From positions 1-64,000 of the forward strand of contig NZ_JBFANZ010000013.1 of NCBI RefSeq assembly GCF_040659735.1: 64,000 nucleotides of DNA, written 5' to 3'. The notes under the pieces are model-generated. The model saw only the letters and a program-made list of their open reading frames with translations. It searched no databases and was not told the origin of the DNA. Position numbers and translations under genes: made by a program. The stretch's first letter is position 1; each line of letters opens with the position of its first letter. Positions 18,654 to 27,047 of the stretch are shown here, piece by piece. This DNA comes from Micromonospora_I sp040659735 (GTDB lineage: Bacteria > Actinomycetota > Actinomycetes > Mycobacteriales > Micromonosporaceae).

Positions 18654-19564
18654 CGGGAGAACGCCGCCATGATCTGCAGCACGCCCGGTCCGAGAATGAC
18701 CACGAAGAGGGCGGGGAAGAGGCAGAACAGCACCGGGAACAGGATCTTGATGGGCACCTTCTGGGCGAGTTCCTCCGCGCGCTGGCGGCGCCGGATCCGC
18801 ATCTCCTTGGCGTGCTCGCGCAGTACGCCCGCGATCGGTACGCCGAGGTCGCCGGCCTGGACCACGGCGGTCACAAAGGTGCGCAGGTCCGTGACGGTGG
18901 TGCGCTGGGCGAGGGCGCGCAGCGCCGCCGGACGCGACTTGCCGATCTGCATCTCCTGCAGCACCCGCACCATCTCGCGGGCCAGCGGCCCCTTGCCGTT
19001 CTGGCCCACCTGGGCCATCGCCGCGTCGAAGCCCAACCCCGCCTCCACGCTGATCACCAGGGTGTCGAGCACGTCCGGCAGCGAGAGCAGCACCTCTTTC
19101 TGCCGCTTGAGTCCGGCGTTGTACACCAGCAGGTCGGGGGTGAGTAGGCCGAGGAGCGCGCCGACCGGGGCGCCCACGATCGCGCCGCCGAGGCCGCCGA
19201 AGAGCAGCCCCAGGGCGGCGCCGATCCCGGTGCCGGCGGCCAGCGCGATCCCTTTGACCGGGACGATCCGCTCGATCGGCCAGCCCGGCGGGTTGCCCGC
19301 GTAGTCGAGGTGGCGTTGCAGCCGGGTCAGCGCGCCGGTCGGCGTGAGCGCGCGCCCGAGGCCGCCCAGCCGCTGGGTCAGCGGATCGACGAGGCGCTGA
19401 CGCGCCGGCCGGTCACGCGGTGCGACGTACCCGTCGGGGCGGCGTCGATCCAGATGCGCCAGCGCGCGCGCCACGTCGACGCGCGAACCGGGGCCGCCGG
19501 CCAGGGTCAGCACGCCCACCAGCACCGCGCCGGCCAGCGCGCCGAGCCCGATCAGGAGCAGCAT
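18650..19564 (-). CDS. tadC: Tad pilus inner-membrane platform protein TadC
   Basis: This 304-residue type II secretion F-domain protein has membrane segments at the N-terminus, at about residues 105-145 and at the C-terminus. The F domain (LPDVLDTLVISVEAGLGFDAA, LREHAKEMRIRRRQRAEELA) lies between them. It forms the platform with TadB and moves pilin subunits with the TadA ATPase. It starts 1 nt after the tadB stop. Confidence 0.9.
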   Translation of the reverse strand: MLLLIGLGALAGAVLVGVLTLAGGPGSRVDVARALAHLDRRRPDGYVAPRDRPARQRLVDPLTQRLGGLGRALTPTGALTRLQRHLDYAGNPPGWPIERIVPVKGIALAAGTGIGAALGLLFGGLGGAIVGAPVGALLGLLTPDLLVYNAGLKRQKEVLLSLPDVLDTLVISVEAGLGFDAAMAQVGQNGKGPLAREMVRVLQEMQIGKSRPAALRALAQRTTVTDLRTFVTAVVQAGDLGVPIAGVLREHAKEMRIRRRQRAEELAQKVPIKILFPVLFCLFPALFVVILGPGVLQIMAAFSR

Positions 19565-19565
19565 C

Positions 19566-21584
19566 TCAGACCTCCACCCGGACCAGCTTGCGCAGCCACA
19601 GTGCGCCGAGAACCATCATGATGATCGATGTGAAGAGCATCATCAGCCCCAACGGCTCGGTGTAGAGCGGACGCAGGTAGTCACGGCGGAACGCGAACAT
19701 CCACGCGGCCAGCACGATCGGCATGCCGAGCAGGACCAGCGCGGAGAGGCGTCCCTCCGCGGAGAGCGCCCGCACGTGCCGGCCCAGTCGGGCCCGTTCC
19801 CGCATCGTGGTGACCGCGGTTTCCAGCACCTCCGAGAGGTTGCCGCCGACTTCCCGCTGGATCCGGATCGCCATCACCAGCCAGCTCATGTCGCGGCTGG
19901 AGTTGCGCTCCCCGACGCGCTCCAGCGCGTCCTCCAGCTCTCCACCGAGCCGCGTCTCGGCCAGCGCCCGCCCCAGCTCGCCGGCGACCGGTTCGTCGCC
20001 CTCCCGGACGAGGGCGTCAATCGCCTGTGGCAACGAGAATCCGGCGCGCAGCGAGCTGACCACCAGGTTCAGCGCGTCGGGCAGTTGGTCGGCGAAGCGC
20101 TGAGTGCGCCGGGCGGCGCGCAGCCGCAGGTACTGGCCGGTGCCGAACCATCCGGCGAGCAGTCCGGCGGGCAGGCCCAGCCACCACGGCAGCAGCAGGA
20201 CGCAGAGCGTCGCTGCGGACCCGGTGACGGCGAGCCGGATCGCCTGCCACTCGGCGGGACGTAGCGGGCTGCCGGCGCGGTCGAGCGCGAGTTCGATGCG
20301 TTCCCGTCGGCCGGGCGCGCTCACGCTGCGCTCTCCGACCGCGACGGCGGCGCGCAGCACCGGCCCGCCGGGGAGTTGCGAGGCGGCCGGCGCAACGGTG
20401 CGGCGGCCGACCGAAAAGTGGTCGAGGCTGCCGAGTCGGCGCTGCGCCGGGCTGCGCCCGACCAGCGGGAGGAACAGCAGGAACCCGCCCAGGAAGAGCG
20501 CGGCGGCCGGTATCGCCACGGCGGCGAGCAGCCCACCGTATTCGCGGGCGGGTGGCTGGAACCGCGCCGGTGTCGGCGCGGCGCGCGGGTCGGCCCGGAA
20601 CGTGACCGGGACGGTCGTGGTGACCGCCCCCGACGGAAGCGTCACGGCCACCTGCAGCTCGGTGCTGTGCCCGCCGAGCGTCGCGGGGACGGTGGCGGTG
20701 ACCACGACGGGTGCGGTCAGGTCGGCGGCCATCGAACGGAACGTGGCGCGCAGCGCGGCACGGTCGCGGGCCGGCACCGCCCGGCCGCCGGCGCGGTCGG
20801 TGAGCGAGGCGAGCTGCGCCAGATCAGCCTCGGTGCCGAAGGCGACGGCGTCCACCGTCGTACGACCGGCCGCGAGTTGGCGTTGGAGTCGGGGGAGCGT
20901 CAGGGTCGAGGAGGTGTCCGCACCGTCGGAGAGGATCACCATCCGCCGCTCGGCGTACCGGGCTGCCGCCGGGGTGACCGCCGGATCCAGCAGCCGCGCC
21001 GCCGCGTCGACGCCGTCGTAGAGCGCGGTCCCGCCGGTCGCGGAGATCCGGTCGACCGCCGCGGCGAACGCGGCGCGGTCGGCGGTGGGGGTCAGGGCGA
21101 CCAGCGGTCGGGTGGAGACCGTCACCAACCCGAGCCGGACGCCCGGCGGCGCGGCGGCGGCGTAGTCGGCGGCGGCGGCGCGCGCGGCGGCCAGCCGGGC
21201 GCCCCGCATGGACCCGCTGGCGTCGACGACGAGCACGACGGCGCGGACCGGGGCGGTCGGGTCCGCATGGGACGGCTCGCGCACGGTGGTGGCGAGTTCG
21301 ATCCCGTCGGCCCGCACGCTGACCCGGGCGACGGCCAGCGTGCTTCCCGCCGCCAGGTGCCGTGCCGCCAGGAAGAACTCGATGGATCCGGGTGAGGGCT
21401 GCACCCCGGTCACCACGACGTTCGGGGCCGGGTCGGCGGACGCGGGCGGCGCCGCGACACCGGTCAGCGCGACGGTGGCCCCGAGCGCGACCAGGACCCC
21501 CCATTGCCGCACCGTCCTCGGGGTCATGGCTCGAGAAATACCGCGAAGTCTCGCCCCCACTCGGAGATCGTCGTGATCAGTCAT
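19566..21584 (-). CDS. tadB: VWA-domain/TadB fusion platform protein
   Basis: This 672-residue protein has a signal-like segment at about residues 25-50. A von Willebrand factor A domain follows, with the MIDAS motif VVDASGSMRG near residue 115 and the MIDAS threonine in SATGGTALYDG. A beta-rich stretch and a membrane segment near residue 365 come next, then a TadB-type F domain (LNLVVSSLRAGFSLPQAIDA, MAIRIQREVGGNLSEVLE) with flanking membrane helices. Normal TadB is about 300 residues, so half of this protein is an added extracytoplasmic metal-binding adhesion-type domain. The ATG at 21584 overlaps the tadA stop, fixing the long start. The frame is continuous. Confidence 0.88.
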   Translation of the reverse strand: MTDHDDLRVGARLRGISRAMTPRTVRQWGVLVALGATVALTGVAAPPASADPAPNVVVTGVQPSPGSIEFFLAARHLAAGSTLAVARVSVRADGIELATTVREPSHADPTAPVRAVVLVVDASGSMRGARLAAARAAAADYAAAAPPGVRLGLVTVSTRPLVALTPTADRAAFAAAVDRISATGGTALYDGVDAAARLLDPAVTPAAARYAERRMVILSDGADTSSTLTLPRLQRQLAAGRTTVDAVAFGTEADLAQLASLTDRAGGRAVPARDRAALRATFRSMAADLTAPVVVTATVPATLGGHSTELQVAVTLPSGAVTTTVPVTFRADPRAAPTPARFQPPAREYGGLLAAVAIPAAALFLGGFLLFLPLVGRSPAQRRLGSLDHFSVGRRTVAPAASQLPGGPVLRAAVAVGERSVSAPGRRERIELALDRAGSPLRPAEWQAIRLAVTGSAATLCVLLLPWWLGLPAGLLAGWFGTGQYLRLRAARRTQRFADQLPDALNLVVSSLRAGFSLPQAIDALVREGDEPVAGELGRALAETRLGGELEDALERVGERNSSRDMSWLVMAIRIQREVGGNLSEVLETAVTTMRERARLGRHVRALSAEGRLSALVLLGMPIVLAAWMFAFRRDYLRPLYTEPLGLMMLFTSIIMMVLGALWLRKLVRVEV

Positions 21585-23011
21585 CGGGGGCCCGCCAGGA
21601 ACACCTCGAGCGGGACGGCGACGCCGTGCGCGTTCAGCTCCTCCAGGAATCGCGGCCGCAGGCCGGTTGGCTGCAGCGTGCCCCGGAACCGCCCGTCCGG
21701 GTCCGTGCCCGCGCGGAAGTCGAAGACGAAGAGGTCCTGCAGGGTGACGATCTCGCCCTCCATGCCGACCACCTCGGTGATGTGGGTGATCCGGCGGCTG
21801 CCGTCCTTGAGGCGGCTGACCTGGATGATCAGGTCGACGGCGGAGGCGACCTGTTCCCGGATCGCGCGAACGGGCAGATCCATGCCCGCCATCAGCACCA
21901 GCGTCTCGAGACGGGCGAGCGCGTCGCGCGGTGTGTTCGCGTGCAGGGTGGTGAGCGACCCGTCATGTCCGGTGTTCATCGCCTGGAGCATGTCCAGGGC
22001 GGCGCCGTCGCGGACCTCGCCCACCACGATCCGGTCGGGACGCATCCGCAGGGCGTTGCGCACAAGGTCGCGCGCCGTGATCGAGCCGCGACCTTCCGCG
22101 TTCGCCGGGCGTGACTCCAGGCGCACCACGTGGTCCTGGTGCAACTGCAGTTCCGCGGCGTCCTCCACGGTCACGATGCGTTCGTTGGTGGGGACGAAGC
22201 CGGAGAGCACGTTGAGCGTCGTCGTCTTGCCGGAGCCGGTGCCGCCGCTGACCACGATGTTGAGCCGCCCACGGACGCAGCCACGCAGCAGCTCCGCGGT
22301 CTGCCGGGTCAGGGTGCCGAAGGCGATGAGGTCGTCAACGGTGAACGGGTCGCGGGCGAACTTGCGGATCGTCAGCGACGACCCGTCCAGGGCGATCGGC
22401 GGCACCACGGCGTTGACTCGGCTGCCGTCGGGAAGTCGGGCGTCCACCATCGGGCTCGCCTCGTCCACGCGCCGGCCCACCCGGGAGACGATCCGGTCGA
22501 TAACCCGCCGCAGATGCGCCTCGTCGGTGAAGCCGGTCTCCGCGACCTCCAGCTGTCCGGAACGCTCCACGTAGACCCGGTGCGGGCCGTTGACCATGAC
22601 CTCGCTGACCGTGGGGTCGCGCAGCAGCGGCTCGATCGGACCGTGACCGAGCACCTCGTCGATGATGTCCTGCCGGATCCGCGCCCGGTCGGCGCTGGCC
22701 AGCGGCGTCTCCTCCCGGGCCAGCAGCTGCGCGAGGGTCGCGCGGACCCGTCGCTCCAGGTCCTCGGCGTCGCCGAAGTCGTCGTAGAGCTTCGGGCCCA
22801 ACAGCTCGGCGAGGCTGCGTTGCACCCGCGCACGGACCTCGTCGAGCTGCCCGCCGGCAGGCTGTCCGGCGGCGCGGTAGCGCTCGCCGCCACCGGGGCG
22901 CGGTCGGTCGCCCTCGCCGACCTCCGCCGTGTCGACCGCGGTCGGTTCGGTCGGGGGCGTCGCGGAATCGCCGGCGCGGTGGCGCTGTGAGATGTGGTCG
23001 GCCAGCCCCAT
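21581..23011 (-). CDS. tadA: Tad pilus assembly/retraction ATPase TadA (CpaF)
   Basis: This 476-residue secretion ATPase has an N-terminal CpaF domain, Walker A VSGGTGSGKTTTL, the Walker B/Asp box and the His box near HDGSLTTLHANTPRDALARL. It powers pilin polymerisation at the membrane. The start at 23011 (MGLADHISQ) follows the tadZ stop by 2 nt; the longer frame into tadZ is out-of-frame noise. Confidence 0.92.
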   Translation of the reverse strand: MGLADHISQRHRAGDSATPPTEPTAVDTAEVGEGDRPRPGGGERYRAAGQPAGGQLDEVRARVQRSLAELLGPKLYDDFGDAEDLERRVRATLAQLLAREETPLASADRARIRQDIIDEVLGHGPIEPLLRDPTVSEVMVNGPHRVYVERSGQLEVAETGFTDEAHLRRVIDRIVSRVGRRVDEASPMVDARLPDGSRVNAVVPPIALDGSSLTIRKFARDPFTVDDLIAFGTLTRQTAELLRGCVRGRLNIVVSGGTGSGKTTTLNVLSGFVPTNERIVTVEDAAELQLHQDHVVRLESRPANAEGRGSITARDLVRNALRMRPDRIVVGEVRDGAALDMLQAMNTGHDGSLTTLHANTPRDALARLETLVLMAGMDLPVRAIREQVASAVDLIIQVSRLKDGSRRITHITEVVGMEGEIVTLQDLFVFDFRAGTDPDGRFRGTLQPTGLRPRFLEELNAHGVAVPLEVFLAGPR

Positions 23012-23013
23012 CG

Positions 23014-24177
23014 TCAGCTCCGTCGCCCGAAGATGCCACGCCGCCGGTGCGTCGCCGCCCGCCCGCCCTCCGGGGCGCACCGCTCCGCCAGTGTGCCGAT
23101 CGCCCGGCTCACCGGGTGGCGGGGCTTCTCCACGGCGAGCGGCACGCCGCGGTTCACCGAGACGGGCACGTCGCGCGAGGAGGGCATCAGCACCGCCATC
23201 CGGCTCCCCACCGCCCGCTCCACATCGGAGACGGTGAGCCCGACCGCGGAGTCGGCGCGGTTGAGCAGCACCAGCCGGCGCTCCGCCGCATAGCCCAGCA
23301 GCTCGAACATGTCCAGGGTGAGCCGGATGCTCTTGAGGGTGGGCAGGTCCGGGGTGACCACGAGGACGAACCGGTCGGTCAGGTCCAGCGCCGCCAGCAC
23401 CTGGTCGCTGAAGTACGGCGGGGTGTCGACGACGATGTAGTCGAACATGGTCCGCGCCTGCGCCACCAGTTCGGTGATGAGTTGCCGGGTCACGTGGTCG
23501 CCCTCGGCCGGCCGGGCCGGGGCGAGCAGCACCTCCACGCCGGGGCGGTACGAGGTCAGCAGCGAGCGCAGTCCGGCCTCGTCCAGCCGGCCGGCCATCG
23601 GGATGGCGTCCGCGATGGTCCGGTCCGGGGCCAGTTGCAGCATGATCCCGACATCGCCGAACTGCAGGTCCAGATCGATCAGGCAGACGCGGTGGGTGCC
23701 CCCGGCCGCCAGGGTCACCGCGAGGTTCGTGGCGACCGTGCTCTTGCCGCAGCCGCCCTTGCCGGCGAAGACCGTGACGACCTGCGCCTCGGGCCGCTGC
23801 TGCGGCGTGCCGCCCGGCGGCGCCGCCGCGCCGAGCTGCATGGACAACCGCAGCGAGCGCTCCGCGGCGGCCCGCAGCGTGGCCGGGTCGCCGGCGGGGA
23901 CGACCTCCCGTACTCCCGCCCGGATCGCCGCGGCGAGAACGGTGACCTCGAGTTGGTCGCGGAGCAGGAGCACCCCGAGGGTGGGGCGGTTGATCCGGTA
24001 GTCCTCGGCGCAGCCGAGCGCCTCGGCGAGCGGCACCCCGGCGCCGAGCACCGCGAGCTGTTCGGCCGGGTCGGCGTCGAGCGCAGCCGCCAGCGCGGCG
24101 AGGCTCTCCACGGTGGGCACGCGGTCGTCCGGACCGCCCGGCCAGGGCCGACGGGTCGGATCACAGTAGACGGTCAT
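23014..24177 (-). CDS. cpaE: TadZ/CpaE-type MinD-family ATPase
   Basis: This 387-residue protein has an N-terminal receiver-like region and a C-terminal ParA/MinD domain with the deviant Walker A FAGKGGCGKSTVATNLA. Switch motifs LIDLDLQFGDV and VVDTPPYFSDQ follow. In Tad systems this protein places the machinery at the pole or septum. It is 13 nt downstream of cpaB and 2 nt upstream of tadA. Confidence 0.9.
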   Translation of the reverse strand: MTVYCDPTRRPWPGGPDDRVPTVESLAALAAALDADPAEQLAVLGAGVPLAEALGCAEDYRINRPTLGVLLLRDQLEVTVLAAAIRAGVREVVPAGDPATLRAAAERSLRLSMQLGAAAPPGGTPQQRPEAQVVTVFAGKGGCGKSTVATNLAVTLAAGGTHRVCLIDLDLQFGDVGIMLQLAPDRTIADAIPMAGRLDEAGLRSLLTSYRPGVEVLLAPARPAEGDHVTRQLITELVAQARTMFDYIVVDTPPYFSDQVLAALDLTDRFVLVVTPDLPTLKSIRLTLDMFELLGYAAERRLVLLNRADSAVGLTVSDVERAVGSRMAVLMPSSRDVPVSVNRGVPLAVEKPRHPVSRAIGTLAERCAPEGGRAATHRRRGIFGRRS

Positions 24178-24190
24178 CGGCAGCTCCGGG

Positions 24191-24988
24191 TCACGGGAAG
24201 AGAGTGTTGTTGTCCACGCCCTGGCCGGGCTCGATCTTGGCGGTGTCGTCGAGCAGCGCGAGGTAGAGGGTGCCGGTCTGCGACGCGTGCACGAGCCGTT
24301 CCGCCTCGTCCTGGCTGACCGCGACAGTGATCAACATCGCGGTGCTGGGTCTCGCCGTGCCGTCGGCGCCCGGCGCCTGCGTCGCTGCCGGGACCGAGGT
24401 CGCCGCTCCGGCGGTGCCGCGCTCACCGACCGCGATCACCTCTAGCCGCGGCAGCAGCACCCGGGTGGCCTGGTTGGCGCCGGCGCGCGCCTGTCCGCCC
24501 CCGGCGGGCACCCGCCCCTTGCCCTCCTGCATCGCGAACGTGTCGAAGACCGCCACCTTGGAGCCGGGCCGCACGTATCCGGCCACCCGGGCCGCCGCCG
24601 TCATCTCGACGCTGACGGCGAGCTTTCCCTCCGGCAACGCCAGGCCGCCGCTGAGTCGGGTCGGTTCACCGAACATGCCGCGCAGCAGCAGTTGCCCCGC
24701 CTGCACGTCGCCGGTGACGGCCAGCGCGTCGAATGCGGAGTCGAGGGAGCCGAGCGCGTCCTTCGGCACGGTGGAGGCCGGCATCGCGACGCGTTCCACG
24801 TACCCCTGCTCGCGGATGGCGGCCGTGGTGGTCCCGGCCGGCACGCGCCGGGTAGTGACCAGCACCCACGCCGCCTCGCGGCCGGCCAGCGCGCGGGTGT
24901 CGGCCGCGCGCACGTACGCCAGCACGGCGAGGCAGCCCACCGCGGCCAGCGCCAACGCGACCAGCGCCGCCAGGATCCGTCGTCTCAT
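24191..24988 (-). CDS. cpaB: Flp pilus assembly protein CpaB (RcpC) with SAF domain
   Basis: This 265-residue protein has an N-terminal membrane anchor at about residues 5-27. A SAF/CpaB domain follows (TTRRVPAGTTTAAI, AGQLLLRGMF), then RcpC-like sequence (LAVSVEMTAAARVAGYVRPG, VAVFDTF). The ATG at 24988 has GGAGGTGACG in front; sequence upstream in the same frame is not coding. It is the likely outer-envelope or periplasmic assembly partner of the pilus. Confidence 0.85.
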   Translation of the reverse strand: MRRRILAALVALALAAVGCLAVLAYVRAADTRALAGREAAWVLVTTRRVPAGTTTAAIREQGYVERVAMPASTVPKDALGSLDSAFDALAVTGDVQAGQLLLRGMFGEPTRLSGGLALPEGKLAVSVEMTAAARVAGYVRPGSKVAVFDTFAMQEGKGRVPAGGGQARAGANQATRVLLPRLEVIAVGERGTAGAATSVPAATQAPGADGTARPSTAMLITVAVSQDEAERLVHASQTGTLYLALLDDTAKIEPGQGVDNNTLFP

Positions 24989-25005
24989 TGCGTCACCTCC
25001 ATCGG

Positions 25006-26127
25006 TCAACCCACCAGCTTCACGATCGACACCCCCATCTCGGGGCCGCCGATCTGCCCGATGGCGGTGGGCACAAGGCCCCGGGTGAAATACCCGTACA
25101 GGCAGCGCTGCGAGCCGCCGCAGGGCTGCTGGCCGGTCAGCGACGACGGGGCCGAGAAGCCGGACAGCTTGTAGCCGGTGAGCACGAACGCGGCGAAGCC
25201 GGCGAGGTGGTAACGGGTGTTGGAGCCCTGCCCGGTGACCCCGTCGTAGACGGGGAGATACATGACGCGGCGGTCGGCGCGGGCGTCGATCAGCGCGGTC
25301 TTGCACGGGCCCGGCGCGGAGTTGCCGGTGTTGCCGCCGTACGCGCCGTCAACCTCGACGGTGACGTTGCAGGTGCCCGTCGGGTCGTCGAGCCAGCCGA
25401 AGCCGCCGGGGGCGTCCCAGCCGGAGGGTCCGGCGGGGCAGGTTTGGCTCTTGTTGTCCTTGAGGTAGAGGATCCGTTCGGCGTTCGCGGGCGGCGTGCC
25501 GAGGTGGGGCGGTGGCCAGAACGTCGTGCCGTGGTCGGTGAGCTGCGTCCACTCGCACGTCGAGATCGTCACGGCGAGGCCGTCGACGATGCGAGGAGGC
25601 CCCCAGGCGGCCCGCGCGCAGGCGCCGACCTCGGTGCCGTCGTGGTCGCCCCCGGTGAACGCCGCGGCGAACGTGGTGGGCAGCAGGGTGGTGCCGTCCG
25701 GCAGCCGGGTGGCGGTGCGGATCTCCACGTACGGACCGGTCGCCGGGGCGTTGCCCAGGCAGGCGGTGTGGTTCGCCGCCGGCGGGGGGCAGGCGGGCAA
25801 CCCGGCGCCCCGACCGCAGATCGTGGTCACGGCGGAGGCGGCGTCGAGGGCGTTGGCGGTGGCATAGCGGGCGGCGGTCGCCGACTGGTCCGCACAGGCC
25901 GCCGGGGTACGCACGCACTCCTCGGCGACCGCCCAGACGGCGGCGTCCGCGCCGCTCTGCAACTCCTCGCGTTCCGCGTAGAGCCGGCCGACGTCGACCA
26001 CGATCGCGGCCATGCCCAGCAGGACGCCGCACCCGAGGACGATCGCCAGGGTGGCGGCGACGCCGCCGCGATCCGGGGCGGAACGCGGGGGAGCGCCGGG
26101 GCGCCGTGCGAACGTCAGCCGAGGCAT
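25006..26127 (-). CDS. TadG-like pseudopilin/secreted protein
   Basis: This 373-residue protein has an N-terminal TadE/G leader: basic residues, then GGVAATLAIVLGCGVLLGMAAIVVD and the DVGRLYAEREELQSGADAA helix. A large Cys-rich extracellular part follows with some ten cysteines. It is likely a minor pseudopilin or surface component processed or retained by the Tad system. The start at 26127 overlaps the tadE stop region by 13 nt. No catalytic motif is seen. Confidence 0.82.
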   Translation of the reverse strand: MPRLTFARRPGAPPRSAPDRGGVAATLAIVLGCGVLLGMAAIVVDVGRLYAEREELQSGADAAVWAVAEECVRTPAACADQSATAARYATANALDAASAVTTICGRGAGLPACPPPAANHTACLGNAPATGPYVEIRTATRLPDGTTLLPTTFAAAFTGGDHDGTEVGACARAAWGPPRIVDGLAVTISTCEWTQLTDHGTTFWPPPHLGTPPANAERILYLKDNKSQTCPAGPSGWDAPGGFGWLDDPTGTCNVTVEVDGAYGGNTGNSAPGPCKTALIDARADRRVMYLPVYDGVTGQGSNTRYHLAGFAAFVLTGYKLSGFSAPSSLTGQQPCGGSQRCLYGYFTRGLVPTAIGQIGGPEMGVSIVKLVG

Positions 26128-26636
26128 GGCATGACTCCCTTGCCCGTGATGGTGACCGTGCCGGTCTCCTCGCCGCCGACCAGCCGCATGATCGGACCCA
26201 GGGGTGTGACCGGTCGAAACTTGTGGGACAGGGTGACGACGGCGTCCGCGTTCGGTGCGGCGCCGGCGCATCCGGTGATCTGGGTGGTGACGGCGCCGAG
26301 CCGGTCGGTCAGCGCGGACATCCGTGGCGCGATGGGCTGGCGCAGCGAGGCCCCCCGGGCGCCCTCGCGGGCCGCCTCGGTCAGCGTGATCTGCGCGTGC
26401 ATCATCCGGCCGAAGTCGATGATTCCGAAGAGCAACAGCAGCAGCAGTGGGGTAACCAGCGCCATCTCGACGGCGGCGGCGCCGCGGTCGCGGTCCGTGC
26501 GGCGCGCGACGAGAGGATTCGTCGCCGACGCGGCCGGCCGGGCACCCCGCAGATCGGAATGGTGCCCGGTCGGCCGTGCCGGCATGGACGGGGGCGTGCG
26601 GGTCCGGAGGTACGCCGGCCACGCCCGGTTGGTCAC
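26115..26636 (-). CDS. tadE: TadE-like minor pseudopilin
   Basis: This 173-residue protein has the TadE domain GAAAVEMALVTPLLLLLLFG, with the conserved Glu five residues after the Gly cleavage site, then IDFGRMMHAQITLTEAAREG. It starts with a GTG that overlaps the flp stop (GTGA), which accounts for the long ~50-residue basic leader; an internal ATG at MPARPTG is an alternative. It is probably processed by the prepilin peptidase and acts in pilus priming. Confidence 0.85.
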   Translation of the reverse strand: MTNRAWPAYLRTRTPPSMPARPTGHHSDLRGARPAASATNPLVARRTDRDRGAAAVEMALVTPLLLLLLFGIIDFGRMMHAQITLTEAAREGARGASLRQPIAPRMSALTDRLGAVTTQITGCAGAAPNADAVVTLSHKFRPVTPLGPIMRLVGGEETGTVTITGKGVMPCLG

Positions 26637-26848
26637 GGCGCAGCCGGCGCAGGGGTGGAGCCGACCTTGTTTCCGACGTCGGTGAACAGGCCACTCAGCT
26701 TGCCGCCGAGCAGCACCACCGCGCCGATGATGACGACCGCGATGAGGGCGACCATGAGGCCGTACTCGACTGCGGTGGCACCGCGGTCCGCCCGGTCGCG
26801 CAGTACCGCGAGCGAGGACGTGAGGTGCGAAGAGAGGTACGTGAGCAT
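26633..26848 (-). CDS. flp: Flp-family type IVb pilin
   Basis: This 71-residue prepilin has a short charged leader (LRDRADRG) and the Flp signature ATAVEYGLMVALIAVVII, with Glu at mature position 5 and Tyr at 6. The tail is short and Pro/Ala-rich. Processing is expected after Gly. The start at 26848 has AGAAGGAG 6 nt upstream. As the first gene of the nine-gene Tad operon it encodes the major pilus subunit. Confidence 0.92.
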   Translation of the reverse strand: MLTYLSSHLTSSLAVLRDRADRGATAVEYGLMVALIAVVIIGAVVLLGGKLSGLFTDVGNKVGSTPAPAAP

Positions 26849-27047
26849 GGACACTCCTTCTATCTGGCGGCCAAACCGCTCCATACCCACGGTGATCGAC
26901 TGGCTACGGAAAGGTATGAGGATTTCGGCCGGCGAAGGTCGTCCGGGTCAACCCAGGGCAGAGGATGGTTCTGCCTGAAGACGGTCCCCACTCACCCTTG
27001 TGCGTCACAGACTGCGCGGAGGAGCCAAACGGAATGGGGTGGGGATC
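26849..27047. other. Divergent spacer between the flp operon and the L,D-transpeptidase gene
   Basis: These 199 nt must hold the promoters of both the leftward Tad operon and the rightward L,D-transpeptidase gene. I could not identify convincing -35/-10 pairs or a riboswitch structure. Confidence 0.5.

Noticed and set aside
24191..25306. Extended N-terminus of the CpaB frame to 25306
   Set aside because: The extra 106 codons are antisense-like noise inside the TadG-like gene; a strong ribosome site at 24988 sets the true start.
26849..27047. Riboswitch (c-di-AMP type) before the L,D-transpeptidase gene
   Set aside because: Conserved core sequences could not be found and the divergent spacer is short.
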